Part shown: piece after piece, positions 53,470-61,253 of the stretch
Numbering within the stretch: position 1 is the first letter of the stretch
Layout: the number at the start of each line of letters is the position of its first letter
NCBI RefSeq assembly: GCF_000379985.1
Contig: NZ_KB904118.1
Coordinates: 2,927 to 66,926 of the forward strand
Direction of reading: 5' to 3'
Source: Streptococcus caballi DSM 19004
GTDB lineage: Bacteria; Bacillota; Bacilli; Lactobacillales; Streptococcaceae
DNA length: 64,000 nucleotides
Notes under the pieces: generated by a model
The model's input: only the letters and a program-made list of their open reading frames with translations
The model's database searches: none
Told to the model about the DNA's origin: nothing
Position numbers and translations under genes: made by a program

Positions 53470-53799
53470 CTAAGATGACTTTCGTTGGCACTGACAATTG
53501 CTGATATATTCAGTTTGAATATTGGTTACTTCTGTTAATAGTTGCAGGGCATGCTGGCTACCTTCTGTGCTGAGACTGTAATGTTTCCATTTTCCCTCCT
53601 GTCTACTGGATACAATACCAGACTGACATAAGATTTTCATATGATAAGAAAGAGCAGACTGGGCAATTCCCAGCTTATCAATTAGCACACAAGCACAAGT
53701 TTCTCCGTTTTTTAAGTAGTCTAGTATTTGCAGCCGTTTATCATCAGATAGGGCCTTAAAGACTTGAGCTTCCCTTACAAAATTTGTTATAACGATCAC
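53470..53799 (-). CDS. arsR: ArsR family metalloid-sensing repressor
   Basis: 109 residues. The helix before the wing carries GETCACVLIDKLGIAQSALSYHMKILCQSG, where the CxC matches the arsenite-binding Cys of ArsR alpha-3 sensors. LSDDKRLQILDYL is the first helix. The C-terminus has CQCQRK, two more Cys that may add a site. The start at 53799 is GTG; GAGG lies immediately before it, so spacing is poor and the true start may be a later non-ATG codon. ATCAA-N6-TTGAT palindromes flank the gene on both sides, indicating autoregulation. Confidence 0.88.
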   Translation of the reverse strand: MIVITNFVREAQVFKALSDDKRLQILDYLKNGETCACVLIDKLGIAQSALSYHMKILCQSGIVSSRQEGKWKHYSLSTEGSQHALQLLTEVTNIQTEYISNCQCQRKSS

Positions 53800-53804
53800 C
53801 TCAT

Positions 53805-53820
53805 ATCAAAAACATTTGAT
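53805..53820 (-). promoter_or_regulatory. ArsR-type operator upstream of arsR
   Basis: ATCAA-N6-TTGAT (53805-53820), directly before the arsR start; the same core as at 53426. Confidence 0.75.
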
Positions 53821-54140
53821 TTAAAACCACTTTCAGAATACTACTTCACGCATTATTTGTCAACGATTCGAATGAGAGATAGGTCAGTAAGCATCAATTG
53901 CTTGCTGCTTCATCACATTATATTTTTATCACTCCCTACATATTCTGTTTCTACTTTGTAAACTCAGACAGGTCTTTTCACAAGAATTTTTATTATTTAC
54001 ATGTGTTGAGTGGGTTTCTTCATATAGAATTTTTAGATTTTCTAGCTATCACCCAATAGTTTGATAAGTCCAGTGACCAGATGTTAGTTTTTGATGATAT
54101 ATGTAGGATAAGGGTGAAGGGTTAATGTCAAAAGTGAGGT
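53821..54140. other. Non-coding AT-rich gap
   Basis: All frames are short. No promoter or terminator is strong enough to list. It separates the ars-like operon from the HxlR gene. Confidence 0.5.
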
Positions 54141-54461
54141 TTACATTTTAGTATTGAGCAATGCTTCATTTTCTTTGATCCAATTTTTGATTTGGTAAAC
54201 AAGGGGGACGAGAGATTTTCCTAAATCGGTCAAGCCATAGTAGGTCTTGAATCCTGTGCTGCTTTTTCCTTTTTTGTACAGTATATTGATTTGAATTAAA
54301 TCATTTAGGTTCTGAGTTAACACTTTTCGAGAAACTTTTCCCAGCTGTCGCTCAATCTCTGCAAAATACATTTCTTTTTGGTCTAAAGATAGAATAATAA
54401 AAACAGACCATTTTCCTAAAAGTGGTAGGGCTAACTGTCTTAAACGGCTTTCATCTAACAT
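54141..54461 (-). CDS. HxlR family transcriptional regulator, second copy
   Basis: 106 residues with the HxlR layout: LALPLLGKWSVFIILSL, YFAEIERQLGKVSRKVLTQNLNDLIQ and the LTDLGKSLVPLVYQIKNW tail with Trp. It lacks the N-terminal Cys of the copy at 3337. The ATG at 54461 follows GGAGGT with 5-bp spacing; the longer frame to 54509 has no SD. It is divergent from the broken alpha/beta hydrolase gene 81 bp away, its likely former target. Confidence 0.88.
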   Translation of the reverse strand: MLDESRLRQLALPLLGKWSVFIILSLDQKEMYFAEIERQLGKVSRKVLTQNLNDLIQINILYKKGKSSTGFKTYYGLTDLGKSLVPLVYQIKNWIKENEALLNTKM

Positions 54462-54541
54462 GGTTACCTCCAAGTAACTTCTTACTTTATGGTATTTTTT
54501 TCTATACAATTATACTATATTCATTTTAAAAAGGAGTTATT

Positions 54542-55701
54542 ATGGTATTTTTTAAGACGTTTGAATTTGAGTTCGAAGCACGTAGGCTGATGTGGTATGC
54601 ACCAAATGGAGGTAGTGATTTTGCGGAAGTTTCTAAAACATGTGAGAAGATTAAGGAAGGAAATTATGATTCTTGGTATAAGGAATGGAAGACTTGTGCA
54701 GACCAGCTCCTTATTAGAAGCAAGGAATATTCAGAACAGATTTCTAGAGGGCAAGCTTGTTTAAGAGCCAGTCGTTATTATCAAGCAGCAGAATTTTTTC
54801 TCCATCCCACTGATAGCAGAAAGTTTAAAGCATATCAAGATTCTGTGGATTCCTTTTATAAGGGATTGCATTTTCTTAATGTTCCTTATCAACTGTCTGC
54901 TGTCTCCTACGATGGTATTTCGTTAAGAACTGTTCTGTTTAAGACCCCCAAAAGGCAATATAAAGGTACTCTCTTTGTTTGTGGTGGTTTTGACGCTTTA
55001 CTCGAAGAACTTTATTTTACAACAGTCAAACCTGCCCTACTTGTAGGTTACCATGTGGTCATATTGAGGGGCCGGGTCAATCTGATTGTATTAGAAAATA
55101 CGGAGCAACTTTTACCCCAAACTGGTCGAAGGTTTGTGAAGTGGTGGTAGAACACTACGATGATACCCTGCCTGCTCCTCATATTGGTATCGGCCTGTCC
55201 TTAGGTGGGCTGTTGATGGCTAGGGCGCAGGCGCAAAATCCAAATTTATTCGATAGGCTGGTTCTTTACAATTACTTTCCGAATGTGCTAGCTTCTTTTA
55301 AAAAAGGAATGCCGCGATTGTTTTATCGGTTTGTAGATTCTCAATTTCCTCCTCTTTTAGAAAAAATAGCTTCTTTTTATATTTCTAAGCAAGCCTTTCT
55401 GAATTGGCAAGTTGAACATGCCAAGTGGACTTTTGGGGCTAACAGATTAAACCAATTATTGGCGACTTGTCGTGACTTTGAAGAATTAACATTGAAGACA
55501 CCGACGTTGGTTTGTTTAGCCAAAAAAGACAATTATTATGACTATACTCTAGGTATAGATTATTTTAATAGCATTCAATCTCATCAGAAGAAGCTGATTA
55601 TTTTTGATAAAAGCCATTTTTCTAGTGATTTACATTGTCAAAATGGTGCAGCCTACGACACTAATGATGAGATATTTGATTGGCTAAGTAAGAGTTTATA
55701 A
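54542..55701 (+). pseudogene. Alpha/beta hydrolase (FrsA/PF06500-like), frameshifted
   Basis: One gene in two frames. The first part (to about 55066) reads MVFFKTFEFEFEARRLMWYA ... GTLFVCGGFDALLEELYF ... GYHVVIL and then derails. Moving one frame gives EGPGQSDCIRKYGATFTPNW, the expected continuation, and then the second open frame with the nucleophile elbow GIGLSLGGLLMA and the His in DKSHFSSD. One G is missing in TTG-AGGGGCC at 55064-55072. The intact protein would have about 386 residues. AAAGGAG precedes the ATG. The lesion looks recent, because the rest is well kept. Confidence 0.88.
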
Positions 55702-55727
55702 AAGTTGAGTTAAAAGCTCAGCTTTTT
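55701..55727. terminator. Terminator between the two hydrolase genes
   Basis: GTTGAG-N7-CTCAGC with T-run on the plus side and A's before it; convergent genes share it. Confidence 0.75.
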
Positions 55728-56975
55728 TTATTCATTAGATATTTTTTTGTCATTTTTTAAATGCTTATTAAAAAAAGCAATTGTTTTTTGCCATGAATCT
55801 ACACTATCATCTAATAAGCCTTTCCAGTTATTGTTGTAACGCTGATTTGGTTGATAAGCAACTGTCAGCATGTGACCTGTTTCTTGATAAAGGTTGTATT
55901 CTATTTCTTTTCCCTTATAGGAGTCCATTAATTCACGGCTTGCGGCCTTAGCTCTCCAGACTTCATCTTTTTGACTGGTTAAGAGTAGTATTGGAGCGGC
56001 TATCTTCTCAATTGATATTTTTGATTTAGGGTTGATAGGTAGCTCTTTTTTGAAAAGTAGTTTTAAGAAAAGGTCTTTATATCTGAAGGCTTGATAAGGA
56101 AGTTCTTGATTGTTTATTGTCCAAGAGGAATTCTTGGATGGAAATTTACCTTTGATTCCCTCATAAATGATATTTGAAGGGGAATTTAGAGCGATTGCCT
56201 GACAGTTGGGATGGTAGGCTTGTGACGCTAAAGCGAATTCGGCTCCCTTGGAACGACCATAAATACCTATTTTATCAGTTGTAACATAAGGGGATTGAAC
56301 AAGATATTTTCTGGCCTCTTCAATAATCTCAAGTGGTATTTTCTCTAAATGAGAAGCTAGTCCGTCCAAACCAAAATAAGCAATAGCCAGAGTGGTAAAT
56401 CCATAATTTGCTAGTAGTTGAGCGATATTTTGGGCTTTCTCAATTCGACCATCACTGCCACTCAGGACAATGACAGCGGGCTTTTGCTGCGCTGGCTGGA
56501 AAAATAATCTCCCTTGAAATTTTTGCTGGTAAATGTCCTTATACGAAATGTCTTTATTGAGATAGTAACGTTCAACAGTCTTCTCTCTGATGAGTGTCTT
56601 GTTTTGAAAAATGCGGATAGTCACATAAAATTTATCGTATAATGGTACCTCCTCTAGCTGCTTGGGTAACTTTACATTTTTGGTTTGAATGGGTCTAGCG
56701 TTGAAAAATAGTCCCATTTCAGAGATACCTTGATAACTGCCTGAGATGGCCTTAGAGTTAGCTAGGTTAATTTCACCAAGCTGGTCTGAATAAAATACAG
56801 CAGACGATTTCCACGGAAGTTTAGGAGATAAGCACAAAGGAGCGTTGATACAGTAATAATCATCAAGCTGCATCTCTATTTTGTAGCACTGATTTATTTC
56901 CAATCCAGTAATTGTTACGTTGAATGGTATGTCTGCAAATGGTTTTTCGTCTTTAATATGAATGGTTGCTGTCAT
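55728..56975 (-). CDS. BAAT/acyl-CoA thioester hydrolase family protein
   Basis: 415 residues: an N-terminal beta-sandwich domain (IPFNVTITGLEINQCYKIEMQL) and a C-terminal alpha/beta hydrolase domain. The nucleophile elbow is GIYGRSKGAEFALASQ with Ser, preceded by VIVLSGSDGRIEKAQ; an acid lies in LLLTSQKDEVWRA and the His in QETGHMLTVAY. Such two-domain proteins hydrolyse or transfer acyl-CoA thioesters in eukaryotes; bacterial substrates are unknown. GGAG precedes the ATG at 56975. The MarR gene on the same strand lies just upstream and is the likely partner. Confidence 0.87.
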   Translation of the reverse strand: MTATIHIKDEKPFADIPFNVTITGLEINQCYKIEMQLDDYYCINAPLCLSPKLPWKSSAVFYSDQLGEINLANSKAISGSYQGISEMGLFFNARPIQTKNVKLPKQLEEVPLYDKFYVTIRIFQNKTLIREKTVERYYLNKDISYKDIYQQKFQGRLFFQPAQQKPAVIVLSGSDGRIEKAQNIAQLLANYGFTTLAIAYFGLDGLASHLEKIPLEIIEEARKYLVQSPYVTTDKIGIYGRSKGAEFALASQAYHPNCQAIALNSPSNIIYEGIKGKFPSKNSSWTINNQELPYQAFRYKDLFLKLLFKKELPINPKSKISIEKIAAPILLLTSQKDEVWRAKAASRELMDSYKGKEIEYNLYQETGHMLTVAYQPNQRYNNNWKGLLDDSVDSWQKTIAFFNKHLKNDKKISNE

Positions 56976-57028
56976 TGTAACTCCTTTTTTGTTAATCAGC
57001 TTAACTTTACTTTAAAAATAAACCATGT

Positions 57029-57484
57029 TTACCATGGTAAATTCTCCCAAACAGCCTTGATATCTGTCATCAAGCTGGTTACTTTATTCAAGTCTTCCTG
57101 ACTATAAGTGTCCAATACAGTTAGCACCGCATTTTCAATGTAATCTTGCTGGGTTTGGTGCAGTTGGTAAATTTTTTTGCCTTTGCTTGTTAGTTGCAGA
57201 TATTTATTTTTGCCATTCTGAGGTGAAGTGGTAAGAGAAATGAGGCCTTTTTGAATCAATCGTTTGCTGCTTTGGGTGACTGCACTGCGGGAAATATTCT
57301 GAATTTCAGCTAGTTTGACTAGATTGATTGGCTGATGATTTTCTATAGTCACAATAAGATGAACTTCAGAAGCAGTGATTGACTGGTCAATGACGTTAGC
57401 ATGTTGCTGGCTTTTGAGTTTCTCAAATGCCTCCATGAAAGACATAAAATGATTGTTAAATTGTTGTAATTCTTTTTTGTTCAT
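57029..57484 (-). CDS. MarR family transcriptional regulator
   Basis: 151 residues with the MarR winged helix: INLVKLAEIQNISRSAVTQSSKRLIQKGLISLTT and the wing NGKNKYLQLTSKGKKIYQLH. Long helices at both ends make the dimer interface. No strong SD precedes the ATG at 57484. The BAAT gene follows 53 bp downstream on the same strand. Its own promoter is overlapped by a perfect 9-3-9 palindrome, indicating autoregulation. The ligand is unknown. Confidence 0.9.
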   Translation of the reverse strand: MNKKELQQFNNHFMSFMEAFEKLKSQQHANVIDQSITASEVHLIVTIENHQPINLVKLAEIQNISRSAVTQSSKRLIQKGLISLTTSPQNGKNKYLQLTSKGKKIYQLHQTQQDYIENAVLTVLDTYSQEDLNKVTSLMTDIKAVWENLPW

Positions 57485-57506
57485 AGGCTAAACTTGTTTT
57501 TAAAAT

Positions 57507-57554
57507 ATTGTTAATGATATTAACAATAATAATAGGCTTAAGCTAACTTGTCAA
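57507..57554 (-). promoter_or_regulatory. MarR promoter and palindromic operator
   Basis: Minus strand: TTGACA (57554-57549), 17 bp, TATTAT (57531-57526). ATTGTTAAT-GAT-ATTAACAAT (57507-57527) covers the start site and the edge of the -10. Confidence 0.78.
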
Positions 57555-57639
57555 GAAAAGTTTTACTAACTTATCTCAACACAGATTTAACCCCCCCTCT
57601 TGCGATACTGAGTATGATATCAAAAAAGAGCTATTATGT

Positions 57640-57717
57640 ATGCAAAGAAAATCTTATTTAAAATCAGTGAGTGTGCTGACTTTGGCAGTTTGTCTTTTAT
57701 CGGGATGTATGGTCTAG
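57640..57717 (+). pseudogene. Lipoprotein signal peptide remnant
   Basis: An ATG opens MQRKSYLKSVSVLTLAVCLL followed by SGCMV and a TAG: a complete lipoprotein signal with lipobox LLSGC and nothing after it. A short frame continues beyond the stop for about 17 codons without recognisable content. It is most likely the start of a lost lipoprotein gene. Confidence 0.45.
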
Positions 57718-57802
57718 GCTACCTTCACCATGTTTGTAATGGGAGAGCATTCATTTTAAAGATACTCTAAGCTGTTTACTTACTAAGTGGCTTTTTAATT
57801 TG

Positions 57803-57811
57803 TGTTATAAT
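57803..57811 (+). promoter_or_regulatory. Extended -10 promoter of the HAD gene
   Basis: TGT-TATAAT (57803-57811); the leader is about 16 nt and holds GCGAGG as SD for the ATG at 57834. Confidence 0.65.
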
Positions 57812-57833
57812 AAAAGCAATGCGAGGTAAACTT

Positions 57834-58589
57834 ATGACAGATTTAAAATATAAGAACTATATTTTTGACTTTTACGGTACCTTGGTGGATATTGAGACGG
57901 ATGAGAAGGACCGCTGGCTTTGGCAGCAGGTGCTTGCAATTTATGCCAGTTATGGCGCGGATTACAGTCCACGTTCGCTCAGTCAGAAATACTTGGATTT
58001 AGTGTCACAGGAAGAGCAGCGCTTGAAAAAAGAGACGGCTTACGAACATGTTGAGATTGACTTGGTACCTGTTTTTATTCGCCTCTTGACAGAAGCAGAG
58101 CAGACTCATGCGACGGAGAACAAAATTGATGACTTACTAACATGGGGCAATTTCATGGCCAGCACTTTTCGCGTTTTGTCGCGTAAGCACCTGGCAGCCT
58201 ACGAGAATACGCTAGCTACCTTGAAAGTCATCAAGGACAAGGGGGGTCATGTGTTTATCCTTTCTAATGCTCAGCGTGCCTTCACTCAAGCAGAAATTGA
58301 AGAAACGGGTTGTATTCAGTTTGTGGATAAGATTTACATGTCGTCTGATTATGGCATGAAAAAACCTCAGTTGGATTTCTTGCAGCTTTTATTGGATGAG
58401 CAAGGGATTGATGTTAAGGAATCTGTGATGATTGGTAATGATTTCTCAACGGATATAGCCATTGCAGAGCAGGCTGGTATGGACGCTATTTTTCTAAACA
58501 GCTTTGCCTATAACCAAGAAAAAATCACCCAGCTTAATCGTATGGGAGCTAGAGTGATTGATAATATTGCGCAAGTTTTGGAAATCTGA
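57834..58589 (+). CDS. HAD superfamily hydrolase
   Basis: 251 residues of the HAD phosphatase family (YjjG/phosphoglycolate-like). Motif I is NYIFDFYGTLVDIET with the nucleophile Asp and second Asp replaced by Tyr-Gly-Thr spacing typical of the group; motif II is VFILSNAQ, motif III lies in YGMKKPQLDF, and motif IV is MIGNDFSTDIAIA. The substrate is unknown. The ATG at 57834 follows GCGAGG; the one at 57819 overlaps the presumed transcription start. A PfkB kinase and a MazG-like gene follow closely in the same unit. Confidence 0.9.
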   Translation: MTDLKYKNYIFDFYGTLVDIETDEKDRWLWQQVLAIYASYGADYSPRSLSQKYLDLVSQEEQRLKKETAYEHVEIDLVPVFIRLLTEAEQTHATENKIDDLLTWGNFMASTFRVLSRKHLAAYENTLATLKVIKDKGGHVFILSNAQRAFTQAEIEETGCIQFVDKIYMSSDYGMKKPQLDFLQLLLDEQGIDVKESVMIGNDFSTDIAIAEQAGMDAIFLNSFAYNQEKITQLNRMGARVIDNIAQVLEI

Positions 58590-58602
58590 GGAGGGGTAGG
58601 TC

Positions 58603-59601
58603 ATGCCGAAAATTTTAGTGATTGGCTCCACAGTTTGTGATGTCATGATTTACCTTGACCGCCTGCCTAGCCGTCAAGGGGATGCCCATATTAAGCAGCA
58701 GGTCATGAGTGTGGGCGGTTGCGCTTTTAATGTCGCGTATTTGCTACATCAGCTACAGATTCCTTATCAATTTATTTCGCCAGTTGGGACAGGACTTTAC
58801 GGAGATTTTGTGGCTAAGCATTTGGAGGAAATTGGCATGCCTAGTCTCATCAGATTGACTGGTGAAAATGGCTGTTGTTACTGTTTTGTTGAAGAAGATG
58901 GTGAGCGGACTTTCTTATCTAATCACGGGGTAGAATATTCTTTTGATGTTTCTTGGCTGGACAATATTGATATTGCAGCAGAGGATTATATCTATATCTG
59001 CGGGTTGGAAGTGGAAGAAGAGACAGGGAGAGACTTGATTTCGGCATTAGAAAAATGGCCTGCCCAGCTTGTCTTTGCACCAGGACCAAGAGGCCACCTC
59101 ATTTCGCCTGAACGCTTGGAGAGACTTTGGAATTTGTCCCCCATTGTCCACCTCAGCGATGATGAAATTAAGGCATTGACAAAAAAGGATGGACTGTCTC
59201 AGGCCATGATTAGTCTTTATGAGCGTACTGGCAATACCGTCCTTGTCACCATTGGTGAAAGAGGAGTCTTGGCCTATGATGGCCGCTGGTATGATGTTCC
59301 AGCCTATCGTGTCTATAACATCAAGGATACTATTGGTGCGGGTGACAGTCACGTTGGAGCTGTTTTGGCTGCCCTGTCAGCAGGCCGTGACTTAGACTTT
59401 GCCCTTGATTTTGCTAATCAGGTATCTAGCCAGATTGTACAAACCAGTGGTGTCCGTCTGTCGGATGACACTTATCAAAAGCTGCGTGAGCTGTTTCACG
59501 AAAAGGAGTATCAAGTGGAAGTAACAATCAAGGATCTGCAGGCCTATCTGGGTCAGCAGATCAATCAAGAGTTGATCAGCAAGACCTATCTCTATCTATG
59601 A
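58603..59601 (+). CDS. PfkB family carbohydrate kinase
   Basis: 332 residues of the ribokinase/PfkB type. Motif 1 is seen in KQQVMSVGGCAFNVAYLLHQL and motif 2 in DTIGAGDSHVGAVLAALS (near residue 245) with the catalytic Asp. LVTIGERGVLAYDG is a typical core strand. The substrate (sugar or nucleoside) cannot be told. GAGGAGGGG precedes the ATG. It overlaps the MazG-like gene by 4 bp (ATGA) and lies 13 bp after the HAD gene, so kinase, phosphatase and pyrophosphohydrolase are co-expressed. Confidence 0.9.
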   Translation: MPKILVIGSTVCDVMIYLDRLPSRQGDAHIKQQVMSVGGCAFNVAYLLHQLQIPYQFISPVGTGLYGDFVAKHLEEIGMPSLIRLTGENGCCYCFVEEDGERTFLSNHGVEYSFDVSWLDNIDIAAEDYIYICGLEVEEETGRDLISALEKWPAQLVFAPGPRGHLISPERLERLWNLSPIVHLSDDEIKALTKKDGLSQAMISLYERTGNTVLVTIGERGVLAYDGRWYDVPAYRVYNIKDTIGAGDSHVGAVLAALSAGRDLDFALDFANQVSSQIVQTSGVRLSDDTYQKLRELFHEKEYQVEVTIKDLQAYLGQQINQELISKTYLYL

Positions 59602-59846
59602 CAGAGCAAGGCCTTTTTATCAAGCTGGTTGAGGAAATGGGTGAAATAGCCGAAGTTTTGAATATCAAGACAGGTCGTAAAGCTAGTCAGATAGATTCCA
59701 GCAAGGAAGATTTGGCAGCGGAATTGGCGGACATGGTTCACTATATCGTGGCCATTGCAGCTATTAACGAGATTGACTTCACTCAAACGATTCTGGACAA
59801 GGATAAAAAAGCTTCGGTCAATATGGGCACGAGACAAATTTATTAG
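59598..59846 (+). CDS. MazG-like nucleotide pyrophosphohydrolase
   Basis: 82 residues. The MazG-type metal site is seen in KLVEEMGEIAEVLN (ExxE) and EDLAAELADMVHYIVAIA (ExxxD), which bind Mg for hydrolysis of (d)NTPs to NMP and PPi. It is a short, single-domain house-cleaning form. The ATG overlaps the PfkB stop. The C-terminus (DKDKKASVNMGTRQIY) has the family's Asp-Lys-Asp-Lys-Lys-A motif. A decayed thioesterase gene follows on the opposite strand. Confidence 0.85.
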   Translation: MTEQGLFIKLVEEMGEIAEVLNIKTGRKASQIDSSKEDLAAELADMVHYIVAIAAINEIDFTQTILDKDKKASVNMGTRQIY

Positions 59847-59862
59847 AATTTATCTGGCACAA

Positions 59863-60173
59863 TCACTGAAGTCCGGCGAGGAAGCATTCCTCATTGACCA
59901 CGACACGGCTATACTTGGCATAGCCGATGAGGTGATTTCCTACGTAGGCTTGAAGGTCAAAGCCTACATGGCGACCAGACTCTTGAAATCCAGTGATGGA
60001 AACCGTGATATCTTGTCCAGCTAGCTTAGTTGGTCTTGCAGTTAAGAAAAACAGGTATTTTCCATAAAAACAATCAGTGCTGGTGTGGCTAGAACATTCA
60101 AGCCACCTGAGCCCATACTTTTAGCAGAATCCTTTTCCTCTGTTTGGTCATTTTTTGAATAGATAATCATCAT
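59863..60173 (-). pseudogene. FlK-like hotdog thioesterase, internally deleted
   Basis: On the minus strand GGGAGGATAG precedes an ATG at 60173 that opens MMIIYSKNDQTEEKDSAKSM and GSGGLNVLATPALIVFMENT, the first half of a FlK/YneP-like thioesterase with its conserved Thr-Pro and MEN segment. A TAA follows at once. In another frame, downstream, QDITVSITGFQESGRHVGFD and AYVGNHLIGYAKYSRVVVN give the second half to the stop at 59863. About 20-30 residues between are missing. A TATAAT (60197-60192) precedes it on the minus strand. Confidence 0.75.
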
Positions 60174-60242
60174 GCTATCCTCCCTTTGCCCCCATTATAG
60201 CACAGTTTTCACTCCAGAATCATTATAAGAAAAGAGGCTACT

Positions 60243-60659
60243 ATGACTCCCTACCACCATTTAGTTCACTATTACGAGACCGACCGCATGGGTATCAGCC
60301 ACCATTCTAATTACATCCGCTGGATGGAAGAGGCGCGCGTGCATTTTTTGACGGAGCTTGGTTTTCCCTATGATAAGTTGGAAGAAGCTGGCGTCATTTC
60401 ACCGGTGATTTCTGTCAATTGCCATTATTTAGCTACCTCGACTTTTGCGGATGACATCAGTATTATGGTGACTGTGGCTATGGTCAAGGCTGCGCGGCTA
60501 GTCTTGTCTTACCAGATGATTAATCAAGAGGGAAAACTAGTTTGTGAGGCTCAGTCAGAGCATAGCTTTTTAAGACAGGCTGGAGGCTTTGTCAATCTCA
60601 AGAAGGATTTTCCAGACTTTTACCAGAAACTCTTGGAGCTCAGTCAAGAGGAAGATTAA
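60243..60659 (+). CDS. 4-hydroxybenzoyl-CoA thioesterase family protein (YbgC-like)
   Basis: 138 residues with a single hotdog fold. YYETDRMGISHHSNYIRWMEEARVHFLTELG carries the catalytic Asp and the conserved HxxNYxRWMEEAR helix of YbgC/FadM acyl-CoA thioesterases. Substrates are probably short or medium acyl-CoA or acyl-ACP. AAGAGG precedes the ATG. It is divergent from a dead thioesterase gene of another hotdog type, with a DUF4298 pseudogene directly after it. It is intact. Confidence 0.92.
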   Translation: MTPYHHLVHYYETDRMGISHHSNYIRWMEEARVHFLTELGFPYDKLEEAGVISPVISVNCHYLATSTFADDISIMVTVAMVKAARLVLSYQMINQEGKLVCEAQSEHSFLRQAGGFVNLKKDFPDFYQKLLELSQEED

Positions 60660-60660
60660 G

Positions 60661-60983
60661 ATGGCAAGCTCATAAAAAGATTCAAAAATAGAACGTGTTA
60701 AAGCAATGGAAGCCATCTTGGATCAGCAACAAAAGCTACTAGGCAGGCTCAACCAAGCCCTAGCTGATTTTAAGGCTCAGCAAGCTGACTTTCATCGCTT
60801 AAACGATTATTAGGGCAGAGCCAGTCTTTCTTTGACGATATGGCTGAGGCGAACAAGGAAAAGTTAGCTAACATCAAATGTGGTCTCTTGTCAGAGGATG
60901 TGGTCTTTGAGGCTATCGGAGACCAGTTTGACTTGCCAGCCTATCTCTTTGAGATGGAGACAGATATGATTAAGAGACACTAA
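60661..60983 (+). pseudogene. DUF4298 protein, stop and frameshift
   Basis: Immediately after the thioesterase gene an ATG reads MASS and stops. The same frame then gives IERVKAMEAILDQQQKLLGR and ADFKAQQADFHRLNDY up to a second stop; one frame over, FFDDMAEANKEKLANIKCGL and LSEDVVFEAIGDQFDLP run to a TAA at 60981-60983. The order and motifs (HRLxDYYxSxxFxxDxxA, GVLSEDxxYD) match DUF4298. At least two lesions are needed. The next gene starts 10 bases later. Confidence 0.8.
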
Positions 60984-60993
60984 GGAGTGAAAA

Positions 60994-61218
60994 ATGATTG
61001 TATTAACTTATTTAGATGCCTACAAGACACAAAGAGAGGTTTCCTATGACGATTTGGAGGCTTTTCGTTTGTCTTTAAGTGGTTGTGTGACCCTTCCTGA
61101 TTCCTATCAGGTGCTGACTCTGACTTGCAATGGTAAGGATACAGGCTACAAGGGTCTCATCGGGGACTTGTATCGTGCCAGTTTTGCTATTAATTGGCAG
61201 AGCTTTGACGAAAAATGA
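60994..61218 (+). CDS. DUF4649 family small protein
   Basis: 74 residues, a small soluble protein of a streptococcal family with the pattern MIVLTYLDAYKTQREVSYDD, SLSGCVTLPDSYQVLTLTCNG and YRASFAINWQSFDE. AAGGAGTGA is the SD. No function known. It lies between a DUF4298 pseudogene and the second rsuA, an order seen in other streptococci (from memory), and so was probably one operon with the 4HBT gene. Confidence 0.8.
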   Translation: MIVLTYLDAYKTQREVSYDDLEAFRLSLSGCVTLPDSYQVLTLTCNGKDTGYKGLIGDLYRASFAINWQSFDEK

Positions 61219-61253
61219 ATCGTAGGTTGCTAGTGCTAGGGGTGAAATATTAG

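Noticed and set aside
54542..55701. Two separate genes (202 and 186 codons)
   Set aside because: The frames join into one hydrolase by one base, and the second part has neither SD nor a natural start.
60994..61218. Part of the DUF4298 pseudogene
   Set aside because: It has its own SD and a complete frame matching a different small family (DUF4649).
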